A stretch of 64,000 nucleotides of DNA, taken from Candidatus Zhuqueibacterota bacterium (lineage in GTDB: Bacteria > BS750m-G25). The stretch covers positions 1 to 64,000 of the forward strand of contig JADHWK010000004.1 of NCBI GenBank assembly GCA_016783505.1, written 5' to 3'. The notes below the pieces were generated by a model that saw only the letters and a list, made by a program, of their open reading frames with translations, made no database searches and was not told where the DNA came from. Shown here piece after piece: positions 18,139-26,753 of this stretch; the first letter of the stretch is position 1; every line of letters begins with the position of its first letter. The translations under genes and the position numbers were made by a program.

Positions 18139-18251
18139 CCTAACGCCCCCGGCTATCGCTAATCCCCAAGTGTAGGCTTAAAAGTGTCATTTAAAATCAA
18201 ATTGTTTAATGTCCTTCATTAGATAACGTCTTTTGTTGAGAGTTATCAAGC

Positions 18252-18506
18252 TCACCCCATGTCTCTCAAACGTTTCCCTCCCCTCAGTCCGCGAATGTAT
18301 CCTTCGGTGGGAGGCAAGTCGGAGCGATCAGCCCAGATTCCAGCCACCTCTCGCAGGGCCTTTTTGAAATCCTTTTTTTTACCCCTTAGGTAAACCTTCT
18401 GGATAGCCCTTCTTATCAACTCGGCGATGGAGACCTTTAATTGATGACTCAGAATGTTTAAGGCCCTCCATTCCTCCTCCCTAAAATATAACTGAGTTCT
18501 GTGCAT
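18252..18506 (-). CDS. Ribbon-helix-helix (CopG-like) DNA-binding protein, orphan
   Basis: 84 residues from the ATG at 18506, which has AGGAGG four bases upstream. The longer frame to 18623 overlaps the promoter and is rejected. MHRTQLYFREEEWRALNILS is the RHH beta strand and first helix; HQLKVSIAELIRRAIQKVYL is the second helix. A C-terminal tail of about 35 residues (GIWADRSDLPPTEGYIRGLR) is the part that would normally bind a toxin. No PIN or RelE-type toxin follows, since the next gene is acylphosphatase. It may be an orphan antitoxin or a plain regulator. Confidence 0.8.
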   Translation of the reverse strand: MHRTQLYFREEEWRALNILSHQLKVSIAELIRRAIQKVYLRGKKKDFKKALREVAGIWADRSDLPPTEGYIRGLRGGKRLRDMG

Positions 18507-18539
18507 TTTACCTCCTAATAACAAATAATAATGGTGTAT

Positions 18540-18568
18540 AATATACATTATTATTGAATGAAATTCAA
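18540..18568 (-). promoter_or_regulatory. Sigma-70-type promoter of the RHH gene
   Basis: On the minus strand TTGAAT (18568-18563), a 17-base spacer and TATATT (18545-18540) lie 34 bases before the RHH start codon. The same promoter with nearly the same flank recurs at 23650-23678. Confidence 0.65.
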
Positions 18569-18590
18569 GCAAAAACTCAATACCCCTAAC

Positions 18591-18672
18591 CCTTCCCGCA
18601 GCAATGCTTGAACTTCTTACCACTCCCCCTCGGGGCAGGGGTCATTGTCGCCGAGGTTCAGGATAGGCACGT
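18591..18672 (-). pseudogene. Remnant of a SEC-C motif protein C-terminus
   Basis: On the minus strand the DNA reads NLGDNDPCP in one frame and, after one extra G, GSGKKFKHCCGK in another. This is a broken SEC-C zinc motif. It matches, base by base over most of its length, the end of the intact SEC-C gene at 23696. The flanking promoter region is shared too, so this is what is left of a second copy of that gene. Confidence 0.75.
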
Positions 18673-18684
18673 AGATGTGGACAA

Positions 18685-21600
18685 CTAATTATATTCATCC
18701 CAGCTTTTAACTTTTAAGTCTTTAAGCGCGGTATTATATATCGCCTCAACAAACCTCTTGGCAAGTTGCAAATTTGTAATCAAAGGGACATCGAAGTCCA
18801 ACGCTTTTCGCCTTATAAGATAATCATTATCAAGCTCTTCTCTTTCAATATTTTTAGGTATATTTATTACCAAATCAATTTTCCTATTAGCTATATAACT
18901 AAGTGTATTTGGTTCTTTATTCTCCAATGGCCAGTAAAGAACCCCTGCTTTAATACCATTGGTTTCCATAAAATCAGCAGTTCCCTTTGTCGCATAAAAC
19001 TTAAAACCCATCTCATCTAACGTTTTGGTACTCTCCAGGAACTCCGCCTTACTGTCTATTGGCCCGGTAGACAATAAAATTGTTTCCCTTGGAATTCTAA
19101 AACCTACTGAGATAAGGCTCTTCAGAAAAGCCTCGTTAAAATCATCGCCTAAACAGGCAACCTCACCAGTAGAGGCCATTTCCACACCTAAAATAGGGTC
19201 CGAGCCTTTTAATCTGGTAAAAGAAAACTGGGGCGCCTTCACCCCAACATAATCCAGATCAAAAGAGGACCGATCTATCCTGGGAACACGCTTACCCATA
19301 ATAATCCTGATAGCTAAATCAACAAAGTTTATCTTGAAAACCTTGGAAACAAACGGAAAACTCCTCGAAGCCCTTAAATTACACTCAATAACCTTAACAT
19401 CATTATCTTTAGCTATAAATTGTATGTTAAAGGGACCATTTATCTTCAAAGATCCAGCAATTTTCCTGGCAATTATTTTTATCCTTCTCATCGTTTCTAA
19501 GTAAGTTCTCTGGGGGGGCAGCACCATAGTGGCATCCCCCGAATGGACCCCGGCATTCTCGACATGCTCAGAGATAGCATAACAATAAAGATCGCCCTGC
19601 TTAGCAACGGCATCAATCTCTATCTCTTTAGCCCCCGTTATAAACTTGCTGATAACAACAGGATACTCCTTACTAACCCCAGAGGCTTTTTTGAGATATT
19701 CTTCTAATTCATCTTTACTTAAAGCAATACTCATCGCAGCACCACTGAGAACATAACTCGGTCTAACTAAAACAGGGTAACCAACAGTTTCCGCAAACTC
19801 CTCAGCCTCCATTATGCTGGTCAATTCCTTCCACACCGGTTGATCTATCACCAATTTATCCAATAATTGAGAAAACTTATGCCTATTCTCAGCCTTATCA
19901 ATACTAAGGGGAGACGTCCCCAGTATGGGAACACCAGCATTATGCAACGGTAGAGCCAAATTATTGGGTATTTGACCGCCCATCGAGACTACCACCCCCA
20001 GGGGGTTCTCCTTCTCGTAGACATCCAAAACCCTTTCAAAAGTGAGCTCATCAAAATACAGTTTATCACAAATATCATAATCTGTGCTAACCGTTTCCGG
20101 ATTACAGTTTATCATAATAGTATTGTAATTCAGGTTCCTCAGCGTTATCACTGAATTAACGCAACACCAGTCAAACTCCACTGAGGAACCGATCCTATAG
20201 GCCCCGCCACCTAAAACAACAACCTGATTTTTTCCCTTGAAATCAAGGTCATCCTCACAAGCATTATATGTTAGGTATAAATAATTGGTCTTAGCAGGAT
20301 ACTCTGCTGCTAGTGTATCTATTTGTTTTACATATGGTATAATACCCAGCTTTTTTCTTCTCTCCCTTACTTCCTGTTCGGTACTCACTGTAAGCATTGC
20401 TATTTGCAGATCGGAAAAACCTTTTTGTTTCGCCTCTTTTAATAAAGACGTCGGCAGGTTTTTAAGCCTATAACGCCCTAATTTTTCCTCCATTTCGACA
20501 ATATTTTTTATTTTATACAGGAACCATGGATCAACCTTAGAAAGATCGTATATTTTATCAACAGAATACCCTTTCCTGATTGCTTCAGCAATGGCAAACA
20601 TCCTTTTATCGGTCGGCTCTTTGAGCTCCCTCTCCAGATCATTAAACTTGAGGTCATTGCAAACAAGACCATTCATCCCCACGTCTAACATTCGAATCGC
20701 TTTTTGGATCGCCTCCTCATAACCCCTGGCAATCGCCATCACTTCCCCCACCGATTTCATCTCAGAACCTATACTGAGGGTAACTTTTCTGAATTTTTGT
20801 AAGTCCCATCTTGGATACTTAAGAACAACATAGTCTAAAGCTGGCTCAAAACAAGCGGATGTCTCCTTGGTTATAATATTCTCCACCTCGGTTAAACTAT
20901 AACCTAAAGCCAACTTCGTTGCCATAAAGGCCAACGGATAACCCGTTGCTTTAGAAGCCAGGGCAGAACTCCTGCTTAATCTGGCATTCACCTCTATTAT
21001 TCGGTAATCTTCTGACTGAGGATCAAGGGCAAATTGTATATTACATTCACCGACAATACCGAGGTGCCTTATCACTTTTATAGATAAAGCCCTCAATTTA
21101 AAATTTTCAGAAGCGGTTAAGGTTTGCACTGGGGCAATAACTATACTTTCACCGGTATGAATCCCCATAGGATCAATGTTCTCCATAGAACAAACAACGA
21201 TGCAGTTATTATACCCATCCCTCACAACCTCATATTCAATTTCTTTCCAGCCGTCAAGATATTCTTCGATCAAAATTTGATCTGTAAAAGAAAAAGCCTT
21301 TTCCGTTATTTCAATTAATTGTTTTTTATTATAGGCCACGCCCGAACCTAAACCACCTAAGGCATACGCTATCCTACACATAACAGGATAACCAATTTTT
21401 TCTGCTATCTTCACCGCTTCTTCTACATCAGCACCAGCTTCACCTCTGGGAACCTTTAGATTGATCTCTTTCAATTTTTTAATAAACAAATTCCTATCCT
21501 CCGTATGCTGAATCGCCTCAACAGGGGTACCCAGGACTTCAACCCCATACTTTTGAAAAACACCTTTTTCAGCTAACTCAACACCGACATTTAACGCTGT

Positions 21601-21885
21601 TTGCCCCCCAAAACCAAGCAATACCCCATCAGGCCCTTCCTTCTCAATGACCTTTTCGACAAAATAGGCATCAATTGGCACAAAGTAAACTTTATCAGCC
21701 AGATAATCGGATGTTTGAATGGTGGCAATATTTGGATTAACCAAAACTGTTTTAATTCCCTCCTCCTTGAATGCTTTAATTGCCTGACTACCGGAGTAAT
21801 CAAACTCACCCGCCTGTCCTATCCGGATTGCCCCTGATCCCAAAATCAAGACTTTCTTTAGTTTAATTCGTTTTTCCTTCATCAT
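18685..21885 (-). CDS. carB: Carbamoyl-phosphate synthase large subunit
   Basis: 1066 residues, close to the usual ~1070. It has two homologous halves, each with a biotin-carboxylase-like preATP-grasp and ATP-grasp domain: KVLILGSGAIRIGQAGEFDY near the start, and NQVVVLGGGAYRIGSSVEFD near 555. VIEVNARLSRSSALASKATG and VIECNLRASRSFPFVSKVFK are the paired ATP-grasp metal-site motifs. The C-terminal ~130 residues form the MGS-like allosteric domain. It makes carbamoyl phosphate from bicarbonate, ATP and ammonia channelled from CarA. The start overlaps the carA stop by four bases (ATGA). The gene is visibly AT-richer than its neighbours. Confidence 0.97.
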   Translation of the reverse strand: MMKEKRIKLKKVLILGSGAIRIGQAGEFDYSGSQAIKAFKEEGIKTVLVNPNIATIQTSDYLADKVYFVPIDAYFVEKVIEKEGPDGVLLGFGGQTALNVGVELAEKGVFQKYGVEVLGTPVEAIQHTEDRNLFIKKLKEINLKVPRGEAGADVEEAVKIAEKIGYPVMCRIAYALGGLGSGVAYNKKQLIEITEKAFSFTDQILIEEYLDGWKEIEYEVVRDGYNNCIVVCSMENIDPMGIHTGESIVIAPVQTLTASENFKLRALSIKVIRHLGIVGECNIQFALDPQSEDYRIIEVNARLSRSSALASKATGYPLAFMATKLALGYSLTEVENIITKETSACFEPALDYVVLKYPRWDLQKFRKVTLSIGSEMKSVGEVMAIARGYEEAIQKAIRMLDVGMNGLVCNDLKFNDLERELKEPTDKRMFAIAEAIRKGYSVDKIYDLSKVDPWFLYKIKNIVEMEEKLGRYRLKNLPTSLLKEAKQKGFSDLQIAMLTVSTEQEVRERRKKLGIIPYVKQIDTLAAEYPAKTNYLYLTYNACEDDLDFKGKNQVVVLGGGAYRIGSSVEFDWCCVNSVITLRNLNYNTIMINCNPETVSTDYDICDKLYFDELTFERVLDVYEKENPLGVVVSMGGQIPNNLALPLHNAGVPILGTSPLSIDKAENRHKFSQLLDKLVIDQPVWKELTSIMEAEEFAETVGYPVLVRPSYVLSGAAMSIALSKDELEEYLKKASGVSKEYPVVISKFITGAKEIEIDAVAKQGDLYCYAISEHVENAGVHSGDATMVLPPQRTYLETMRRIKIIARKIAGSLKINGPFNIQFIAKDNDVKVIECNLRASRSFPFVSKVFKINFVDLAIRIIMGKRVPRIDRSSFDLDYVGVKAPQFSFTRLKGSDPILGVEMASTGEVACLGDDFNEAFLKSLISVGFRIPRETILLSTGPIDSKAEFLESTKTLDEMGFKFYATKGTADFMETNGIKAGVLYWPLENKEPNTLSYIANRKIDLVINIPKNIEREELDNDYLIRRKALDFDVPLITNLQLAKRFVEAIYNTALKDLKVKSWDEYN

Positions 21886-22955
21886 TTCATCGTCCTTAAA
21901 AACATGTCAAACAGAAATTCGGTATCATCTGGACCCGGGGATGCTTCGGGGTGAAATTGAGTTCCAAAAAATGGTTTTGATATGTGAATGATGCCCTCAT
22001 TTGTCTTATCATTATTATTGTAAAACCACTCCCGCCAATCCTCAGGTAATGTATCGGAATCAACAGCGTAACCATGGTTCTGCGAAGTGATATAGCACCT
22101 TTTGGTCCCCATCTCCACACACGGCTGATTTTGACTTCTATGACCATATTTTAATTTATAGGTATCAGCACCAGCCGCAAGCCCTAGAATCTGTGAACCG
22201 AGACAAATACCAAGAATAGGAATATTTTTAGACAAAGCCCTCTGGACATTCTCTATCGTCTCATTGCACTTTCTCGGATCACCAGGCCCATTTGATATTA
22301 CAACGCCATCTGCTTCTTCCTTTGAAAAATCATAATTCCATGGGACCCTAATAACAGTGAGGTTTCTTCTTAGAAAAGCCCGGATTATGTTATTTTTCGT
22401 ACCACAATCAACGACTACAATTCTCTTCTTACCTTTTTTGTATACAATAGGTGTTCTAATACTAACTTCAGCCACCAAGTTTCTTTCATTCGGATCTTCA
22501 AATGAAATATTTTCTTTATCATAAACAATCTTTCCCAGCATTGTTCCCCTTTCCCTTAATTTTTTAGTTAATCCCCTGGTATCTATATCATATATTGCTG
22601 GGATATTATATTCTTGCAGCCATTCCGCTAAAGATTTCTCAGCATTCCAATGAGAGTATCTTTTAGAATAATCAGCTATTATTAAACCCTGAACTTGTAT
22701 TTTATCCGACTCAAAATATTTTAACAACCCGTCTTCTTTTTCATCTCCCGGGACGCCATAATTACCTATTAAGGGGTATGTTAAAACTAAGATTTGGACC
22801 TTATAGGAGGGATCGGTCAAACTTTCTGGATAGCCGACCATTCCGGTATTAAACACCACCTCTCCCGTTACCGCTTTTTTAGAACCAAAGGAATATCCTT
22901 GGAAAACAGAACCATCTTCCAGAACAAGTTTAGATAGCTGTTTCTTAGACTCCAT
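21882..22955 (-). CDS. carA: Carbamoyl-phosphate synthase small subunit (glutamine amidotransferase)
   Basis: 357 residues. The N-terminal CPSase small-chain domain (LVLEDGSVFQGYSFG, FNTGMVGYPESLTDPSY) is followed by a class I glutaminase with GICLGSQILGLA (nucleophile Cys251) and FGTQFHPEASPGP (His335, Glu337). It releases ammonia from glutamine for CarB. GAGGAAGGATTT precedes the ATG. The position after the nucleophile elbow is Ser where many CarA proteins have His, a tolerated substitution as far as I know. carA and carB form an overlapping two-gene operon feeding pyrimidine and arginine synthesis. Confidence 0.97.
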   Translation of the reverse strand: MESKKQLSKLVLEDGSVFQGYSFGSKKAVTGEVVFNTGMVGYPESLTDPSYKVQILVLTYPLIGNYGVPGDEKEDGLLKYFESDKIQVQGLIIADYSKRYSHWNAEKSLAEWLQEYNIPAIYDIDTRGLTKKLRERGTMLGKIVYDKENISFEDPNERNLVAEVSIRTPIVYKKGKKRIVVVDCGTKNNIIRAFLRRNLTVIRVPWNYDFSKEEADGVVISNGPGDPRKCNETIENVQRALSKNIPILGICLGSQILGLAAGADTYKLKYGHRSQNQPCVEMGTKRCYITSQNHGYAVDSDTLPEDWREWFYNNNDKTNEGIIHISKPFFGTQFHPEASPGPDDTEFLFDMFLRTMK

Positions 22956-23065
22956 ATTACAAAATCCTTCCTCAGTAAAAAGTTCTTTGTGAGAGCAAAC
23001 TATACATTTTAGTCACCTAATATATCTTTTCGCAGGCGCCCAGTTTCGCCTACATAGATATCTTC

Positions 23066-23094
23066 ATAAGCTAAGATCTTAAAATTTATGTCAA
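23066..23094 (-). promoter_or_regulatory. Possible carAB promoter
   Basis: On the minus strand a perfect TTGACA (23094-23089) is followed after 17 bases by GCTTAT, a weak -10. The leader of about 100 bases before carA contains an inverted repeat, GTAGGCG with CGCCTGC. The -10 is poor, so this is tentative. Confidence 0.3.
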
Positions 23095-23225
23095 GTTTTA
23101 TCGTTGAAATCGAACTGTATTGTTTTGAAATTCGAAATACGATCCCGAAAATTCGGGACGAAACAATATGGAAACTCATCCGCCTCAGGCGGACGAAACA
23201 ACCCTAAGCTGAGTTGTTCTAGGCA

Positions 23226-23424
23226 TCGGTCAGGCGCCCGGGTCTGTTGCAGAACTATCGGATAGGAATCAATTCCTATCCTAAATATGACCATAATTCC
23301 AATGAATTGGAATAAATCATCCAATCCTATTTATTGGATTTACAAATAACTTATGATAGTAATTTATTGCTATCCTAAATTGGCAACGTTTGCCAGTTGT
23401 ACCACAGGCCCGCCCGACTGAAAG
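23226..23424. repeat. Hairpin-array element with terminal inverted repeats, copy A
   Basis: About 200 bp. The left end (GGTCAGGCGCCCGGGTCTGT then TGCAGAACT) matches the reverse complement of the right end (CAGTCGGGCGGGCCTGTGG then TACAACT), allowing a 3-base gap. Between them are at least five perfect or near-perfect hairpins: GATAGGAATCAATTCCTATC, ATTCCAATGAATTGGAAT, ATCCAAT/ATTGGAT, GATAGTAATTTATTGCTATC and TGGCAACGTTTGCCA. No reading frame is present. A second copy with the same ends but different hairpins lies at 47883-48108. Confidence 0.75.
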
Positions 23425-23649
23425 ACTTCTTGGTTTAGAGCATTAGGATTTTGGTCATTAGGGTTTGTTTCGGATTTCGATATTCGTCCGCCCTAGGCGG
23501 ATTCTTACTAACTTCTTGCCTTCCTCGGGTTGGGGCGAAGCTTCGTTTGTATATAGACGCATTTTTCCCCACTAGATTATGAAAAAGTGCGGGTATTAAC
23601 CCCCAGCCGGTATGACAGACGAGCTTTTTCAAAACACAAGTTAACATTC
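23425..23649. other. Gap with AT-rich repeat, no gene
   Basis: Contains TTTGTTTCGGATTTCGATATTCG, a class of low-complexity repeat also seen at 62060-62100, and a CCGCCCTAGGCGG palindrome. A 70-codon minus-strand frame here is composed of this repeat material and follows a copied promoter. I do not consider it a gene. Confidence 0.5.
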
Positions 23650-23678
23650 AATATACATTATTATTTCAAAAAATTCAA
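23650..23678 (-). promoter_or_regulatory. Second copy of the RHH promoter, without its gene
   Basis: TTGAAT (23678-23673), a 17-base spacer ending AATAATAATG and TATATT (23655-23650) on the minus strand reproduce the promoter at 18540-18568. It lies just after the SEC-C gene. No RHH gene follows here. Confidence 0.6.
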
Positions 23679-23695
23679 GAAAAACTCAATTCTTT

Positions 23696-24214
23696 TTAAG
23701 CCTTCCCGCAGCAATATTTGAACTTCTTCCCACTCCCGCAGGGGCAGGGGTCATTGCGGCCCACATTCAGGATGGCGTTGAAAACGATCTGATTCTCCTT
23801 GTACAGATTGGTGCGCAGAAAGGTCTTGCATTCATCAAAAGCCATATCGGCCCATACCCGAAGCTCCGGCTCGGGTTCGGATTCCCTTCTATACCGCTTG
23901 AGAAGGCGGTAGGCCTCAAAACTGCCCCGGTGGGCCAGGATCATCAGGGCCTTCTTTTTCTGTTTCAACGAACTTTGAGGGTCCAAAAGCACCGCCCCCT
24001 GGGCTTCGATCTCGGGAACCGAAAGGGTCTGGTAGTTTTTAGGTAACATCTTATGGGCCTTGATATAGTCCCGTGCCGCTCTGGCGGCAGGACTTTTTGG
24101 ATCATCCACGAAGGTAATGAACACGTCCTTCCCCGAATCCCGGACGGCGGAGAAAAATGCAGCGTATTCCTCCGGGCTGACGTTTTTCCTCTTTAAGAAA
24201 TCCTTCATATCCAT
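23696..24214 (-). CDS. SEC-C zinc-motif protein
   Basis: 172 residues from the ATG at 24214, selected because AAGGA lies five bases upstream; an ATG five codons earlier overlaps that site. The body is helical ([20 protein letters not shown] at the start, [20 protein letters not shown] in the middle). The C-terminus, [20 protein letters not shown], is the SEC-C Cx1Cx8CC zinc motif also found in SecA, where it contacts SecB and ribosomes. The function of stand-alone SEC-C proteins is unclear. A start-proximal motif copy lies 22 bases before the ATG. A decayed paralogous end is present at 18591. Confidence 0.75.
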   Translation of the reverse strand: MDMKDFLKRKNVSPEEYAAFFSAVRDSGKDVFITFVDDPKSPAARAARDYIKAHKMLPKNYQTLSVPEIEAQGAVLLDPQSSLKQKKKALMILAHRGSFEAYRLLKRYRRESEPEPELRVWADMAFDECKTFLRTNLYKENQIVFNAILNVGRNDPCPCGSGKKFKYCCGKA

Positions 24215-24308
24215 AATGTTCCTTCTCATTTATTGAACGTCTCGGAACTTCTAAGAATTGATTAGGTTTTATGAAACATTGACGGTAACCGTCCAACGAA
24301 TAATGAAT

Positions 24309-24845
24309 CAGTCGGGCGCCTGACCGAAGAAATTAGTGGCAGTGGTTTTTTTAGTATTTACATTCCCCTCCCTTGATGGGAGGGGTAAGGGGAGGGTGAT
24401 TTGAGCAATGCTCCCTTATCAATTCTGATACTCCATATATAATTTTTAAAACCTCGTTATTCCAGAATCTTATCACTTTAAAACCTTGGTTACTAAACCA
24501 CTTCTCTCTTTTGCTATCTTTTTCAGTTTGTGTTGCATACTGTCCACCATCCAGTTCTATTATAATCCGTTTCTCAAAACAAACAAAATCAAGTATATAA
24601 TTCCCAATAGGCTGTTGTCTTCTAAACTTAGGCCCTCCCAATTGTTTTCTTCTTGGATGCTTCCATAATAACCTCTCTGCTTCTGTTGCTCTTTTTCTGA
24701 GATTTCTGGATAAAATTGTTATTTTGCTTGGCATGGTTCTTAATCACCCCCACCTTCATCCTGTTAAATAATCTATCTATTTAACAGGGCAAGCCCTCCC
24801 CCATTAAGGGGGAGGGAATCCGATAAGTCGGACGTCTGGCCGATT
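24309..24845. mobile_element. Repeat-bounded cassette carrying a DUF559 nuclease
   Basis: The DUF559 gene lies between two copies of the REP-like motif: CAGTCGGGCGCCTGACCG (24309-24326) and a diverged AAGTCGGACGTCTGGCCG (24825-24842). Just inside each is a C/G-rich hairpin: CCCCTCCCTTGATGGGAGGGG (about 24364-24384) and CCCTCCCCCATTAAGGGGGAGGG (about 24795-24817). The last codons of the nuclease gene are made of the left hairpin. A similar structure without a gene occurs at 40045-40201. Calling it mobile is inference. Confidence 0.45.
24351..24734 (-). CDS. DUF559 (VSR-like) endonuclease-fold protein
   Basis: 127 residues. NLRKRATEAERLLWKHPRRK and KFRRQQPIGNYILDFVCFEK lead to RIIIELDGGQYATQTEKDSK and VIRFWNNEVL, the conserved PD-(D/E)xK-like core of DUF559, related to very-short-patch-repair nucleases. 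The family is frequent as scattered single genes next to repeats. The C-terminal HPPLTPPIKGGE is encoded by the adjacent CCCTCCC hairpin, a common feature of such genes. Function in the cell is unknown; nicking activity is inferred from the fold. Confidence 0.85.
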   Translation of the reverse strand: MPSKITILSRNLRKRATEAERLLWKHPRRKQLGGPKFRRQQPIGNYILDFVCFEKRIIIELDGGQYATQTEKDSKREKWFSNQGFKVIRFWNNEVLKIIYGVSELIREHCSNHPPLTPPIKGGECKY

Positions 24846-24966
24846 CCAGCATTTCTGAAATGATGGAATATCGAAATACCATCCCAAGACCTGTAGGGAA
24901 ATGCTGGGTAAAAAGCTTAAACCAAATGCCATTACCCCATTATTCCATCACTCCATTATTCCAATT
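24842..24966. repeat. TGGAA-rich inverted element, copy 2
   Basis: On the minus strand it reads CCAATTGGAATAATGG through GGTTTAAGCTTTTTACCCAG to CAGAAATGCTGGAAT. The core GGTTTAAGCTTTT-ACCCARCATT is shared with the copy at 63245-63400. It sits against the 3' end of the next minus-strand gene. Confidence 0.65.
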
Positions 24967-24986
24967 GGGGCGTAGTACCTAAGTTA

Positions 24987-25988
24987 TTATTCGTAATATT
25001 TTTTCAACGCCTTCAAGGCCCTATATGTCGCCCACTTGCTCTCCCTTCCCTTGGTTTCCAGCTTGGTGTACATATTGGATACGTCCCGCGCCAGGCTCCA
25101 GCGGCCATTTTTCTGCTGTTTCGATTTCAACAGGTGGGCGGCATCGGTCATTCTTTCATCTTTAATCCCAAGGGAAAGGAGAACATCCAGGATTTCCAGA
25201 AAATCCGAATAGACGAAGGATGGAAAAGTAATCAGGTCTATGTTATTATGAAGAAGTTTAGCGGGGTTATGGCTGGATTTATAAAGACGATGGATCAGGA
25301 AAAACTCCGCCCCCCTTCTTACGTATTCTTTCACCCGATCATCCCACTGATCTTTTGGCAAAGCAGTCACTGCCTTCAGCCCTTTGAACCCGGCGTAGCA
25401 GGAGTGGGCCCCGCTGCAGCGGTCCTTCCGGCCCCGGTAAGGCCACTCTTTTGGGGTCCTAAAATTCCCGTCGTCGAAACGCTGATAGCGATACAGAATC
25501 TCGAAGCCCTTTTGAACCCTATCATCCTCTACATAGCCCAATTTGGAAAGTGCCCACAGCATGTTCCCCTGAAAACAGGGAGCCAGGGTATCAAATCCAA
25601 CAATGGTAAACAGCCCATCCTCATGGTAGCAATACTTCAGCACGTATTCGCATGTCCTTTTTATCCTTTCATCATCCCCATCGGCTCCCAGTTCGGCGAA
25701 CAGGATAAGCTGCCAGATGGTCCCCTTATATTTGGGCAGATACCCATAATTGGCAAACTCCTGCCCATATTTGCAGATGGTCTTCTCATCCACATAATGG
25801 CCATTTTCACCCAATTTTGACAGAATTTTAGGGATGGGACCTTGGGACATTATTCTCCTTTTCCAAGCCAAAACTTCCGAATCGTCTTCCGGTTTATCCA
25901 GAAGGTTCAGTAGGGTAAATGTTCGGACCGAGGGATTGTTCTCTTGTAACAGCCAATGGGTGGTTTCGTCGGACAGCGAAAAAGTCAT
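24987..25988 (-). CDS. Alpha/alpha-toroid (prenyltransferase/terpene-cyclase-like) repeat protein
   Basis: 333 residues with no signal peptide. The sequence is a chain of helical repeats: THWLLQENNPSVRTFTLLNL at the start, DDERIKRTCEYVLKYCYHEDG and GNMLWALSKLGYVEDDRVQK in the middle, and SLARDVSNMYTKLETKGRES at the end. QQKNGRWSL and HEDGLFT resemble the QW/QDGxW turns of the prenyltransferase and squalene-cyclase toroid. Homologues are widely distributed and their reaction is not known to me; some carry misleading labels. An AT-rich 450-base gap precedes it. Confidence 0.65.
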   Translation of the reverse strand: MTFSLSDETTHWLLQENNPSVRTFTLLNLLDKPEDDSEVLAWKRRIMSQGPIPKILSKLGENGHYVDEKTICKYGQEFANYGYLPKYKGTIWQLILFAELGADGDDERIKRTCEYVLKYCYHEDGLFTIVGFDTLAPCFQGNMLWALSKLGYVEDDRVQKGFEILYRYQRFDDGNFRTPKEWPYRGRKDRCSGAHSCYAGFKGLKAVTALPKDQWDDRVKEYVRRGAEFFLIHRLYKSSHNPAKLLHNNIDLITFPSFVYSDFLEILDVLLSLGIKDERMTDAAHLLKSKQQKNGRWSLARDVSNMYTKLETKGRESKWATYRALKALKKYYE

Positions 25989-26436
25989 CGTGTATCCTTA
26001 TCTATACATAAAATGGCGATGGGGAATTCCTCCGACTTTCATTCCCATTTTTCAAAGCATACGATCTCCTCAAGGTATTTCCGCTTTTTACTTTTAAAAA
26101 AGATAAACAAAAAGAAACAAATAAGCAATAGAAAAAAGAATCTCTCAGACCGCCTGATAATTTAATTTAGGACTGAAAATTAATAAGACGACAATCGTAA
26201 CCGATTTATCCGTCAGGCGCCGGACTGATTTGCCTGCCCCTAGGCGGGTCTCCCTGGGCCATGCGGTCATACGATCCGTCCTAAAGACCCGTTCCGGGTA
26301 GGAGGCTACGCTCCCAGGGCGGCGAAGCTTCGCTAAATACGTGAACAAAATTGACAAATTAACCCTACCTTCGGAAATTTAACTTCGAACTTATGGATGT
26401 AACGGACCTGGCGGTATTTTAGAATTAAAAATAAGG
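25989..26436. other. Divergent intergenic region
   Basis: No gene seen. It holds the REP-like motif CCGTCAGGCGCCGGACTGAT (26210-26229) and a GC-rich patch with CCTAGGCGGG and GGCGAAGCTTCGC palindromes (26235-26335). It separates the minus-strand block on the left from the efflux operon on the right. Confidence 0.5.
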
Positions 26437-26465
26437 TTGACTTTTATCTCTCTAAATATTATATT
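26437..26465 (+). promoter_or_regulatory. Sigma-70-type promoter of the TolC/RND operon
   Basis: TTGACT (26437-26442), a 17-base spacer and TATATT (26460-26465). Transcription from here would give a leader of about 280 bases before the TolC gene at 26754. No known riboswitch fold is recognised in that leader. Confidence 0.65.
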
Positions 26466-26753
26466 AAAGAAATTCTTATACTGCTAAATCGTGTTAAATT
26501 AATGTCATTTAAGGTGATCAGTAAGGACTCAATTTAATTTCTTCTTAGGATTTCCCAATTCCATAATTAACACCTCGGTTTTCCCAACCAACCAATTTAC
26601 CTTGCACAAAGTAAATCCCTTTCTCTAATAGTCTTCCCAATGTGGATTAACAAAGCAGTTAGTAAGCGTTGCCTGGATTTTGACTTTAGCAGAGAATCTT
26701 CCAGTTTCAAAATTAAAGTAGCTGAAGTCCCAAAAAACTAAAGGAGGTGTAGA

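Noticed and set aside
18507-18623. N-terminal extension of the RHH protein
   Set aside because: It would include the promoter and Shine-Dalgarno of the real start at 18506.
23226-23424. Possible CRISPR-like array
   Set aside because: The hairpins differ from each other, are unevenly spaced, and have no repeated unit of 25-40 bases. No cas gene is in the window.
26466-26753. Riboswitch in the long TolC leader
   Set aside because: No known aptamer pattern or clear terminator/antiterminator pair was found by eye.
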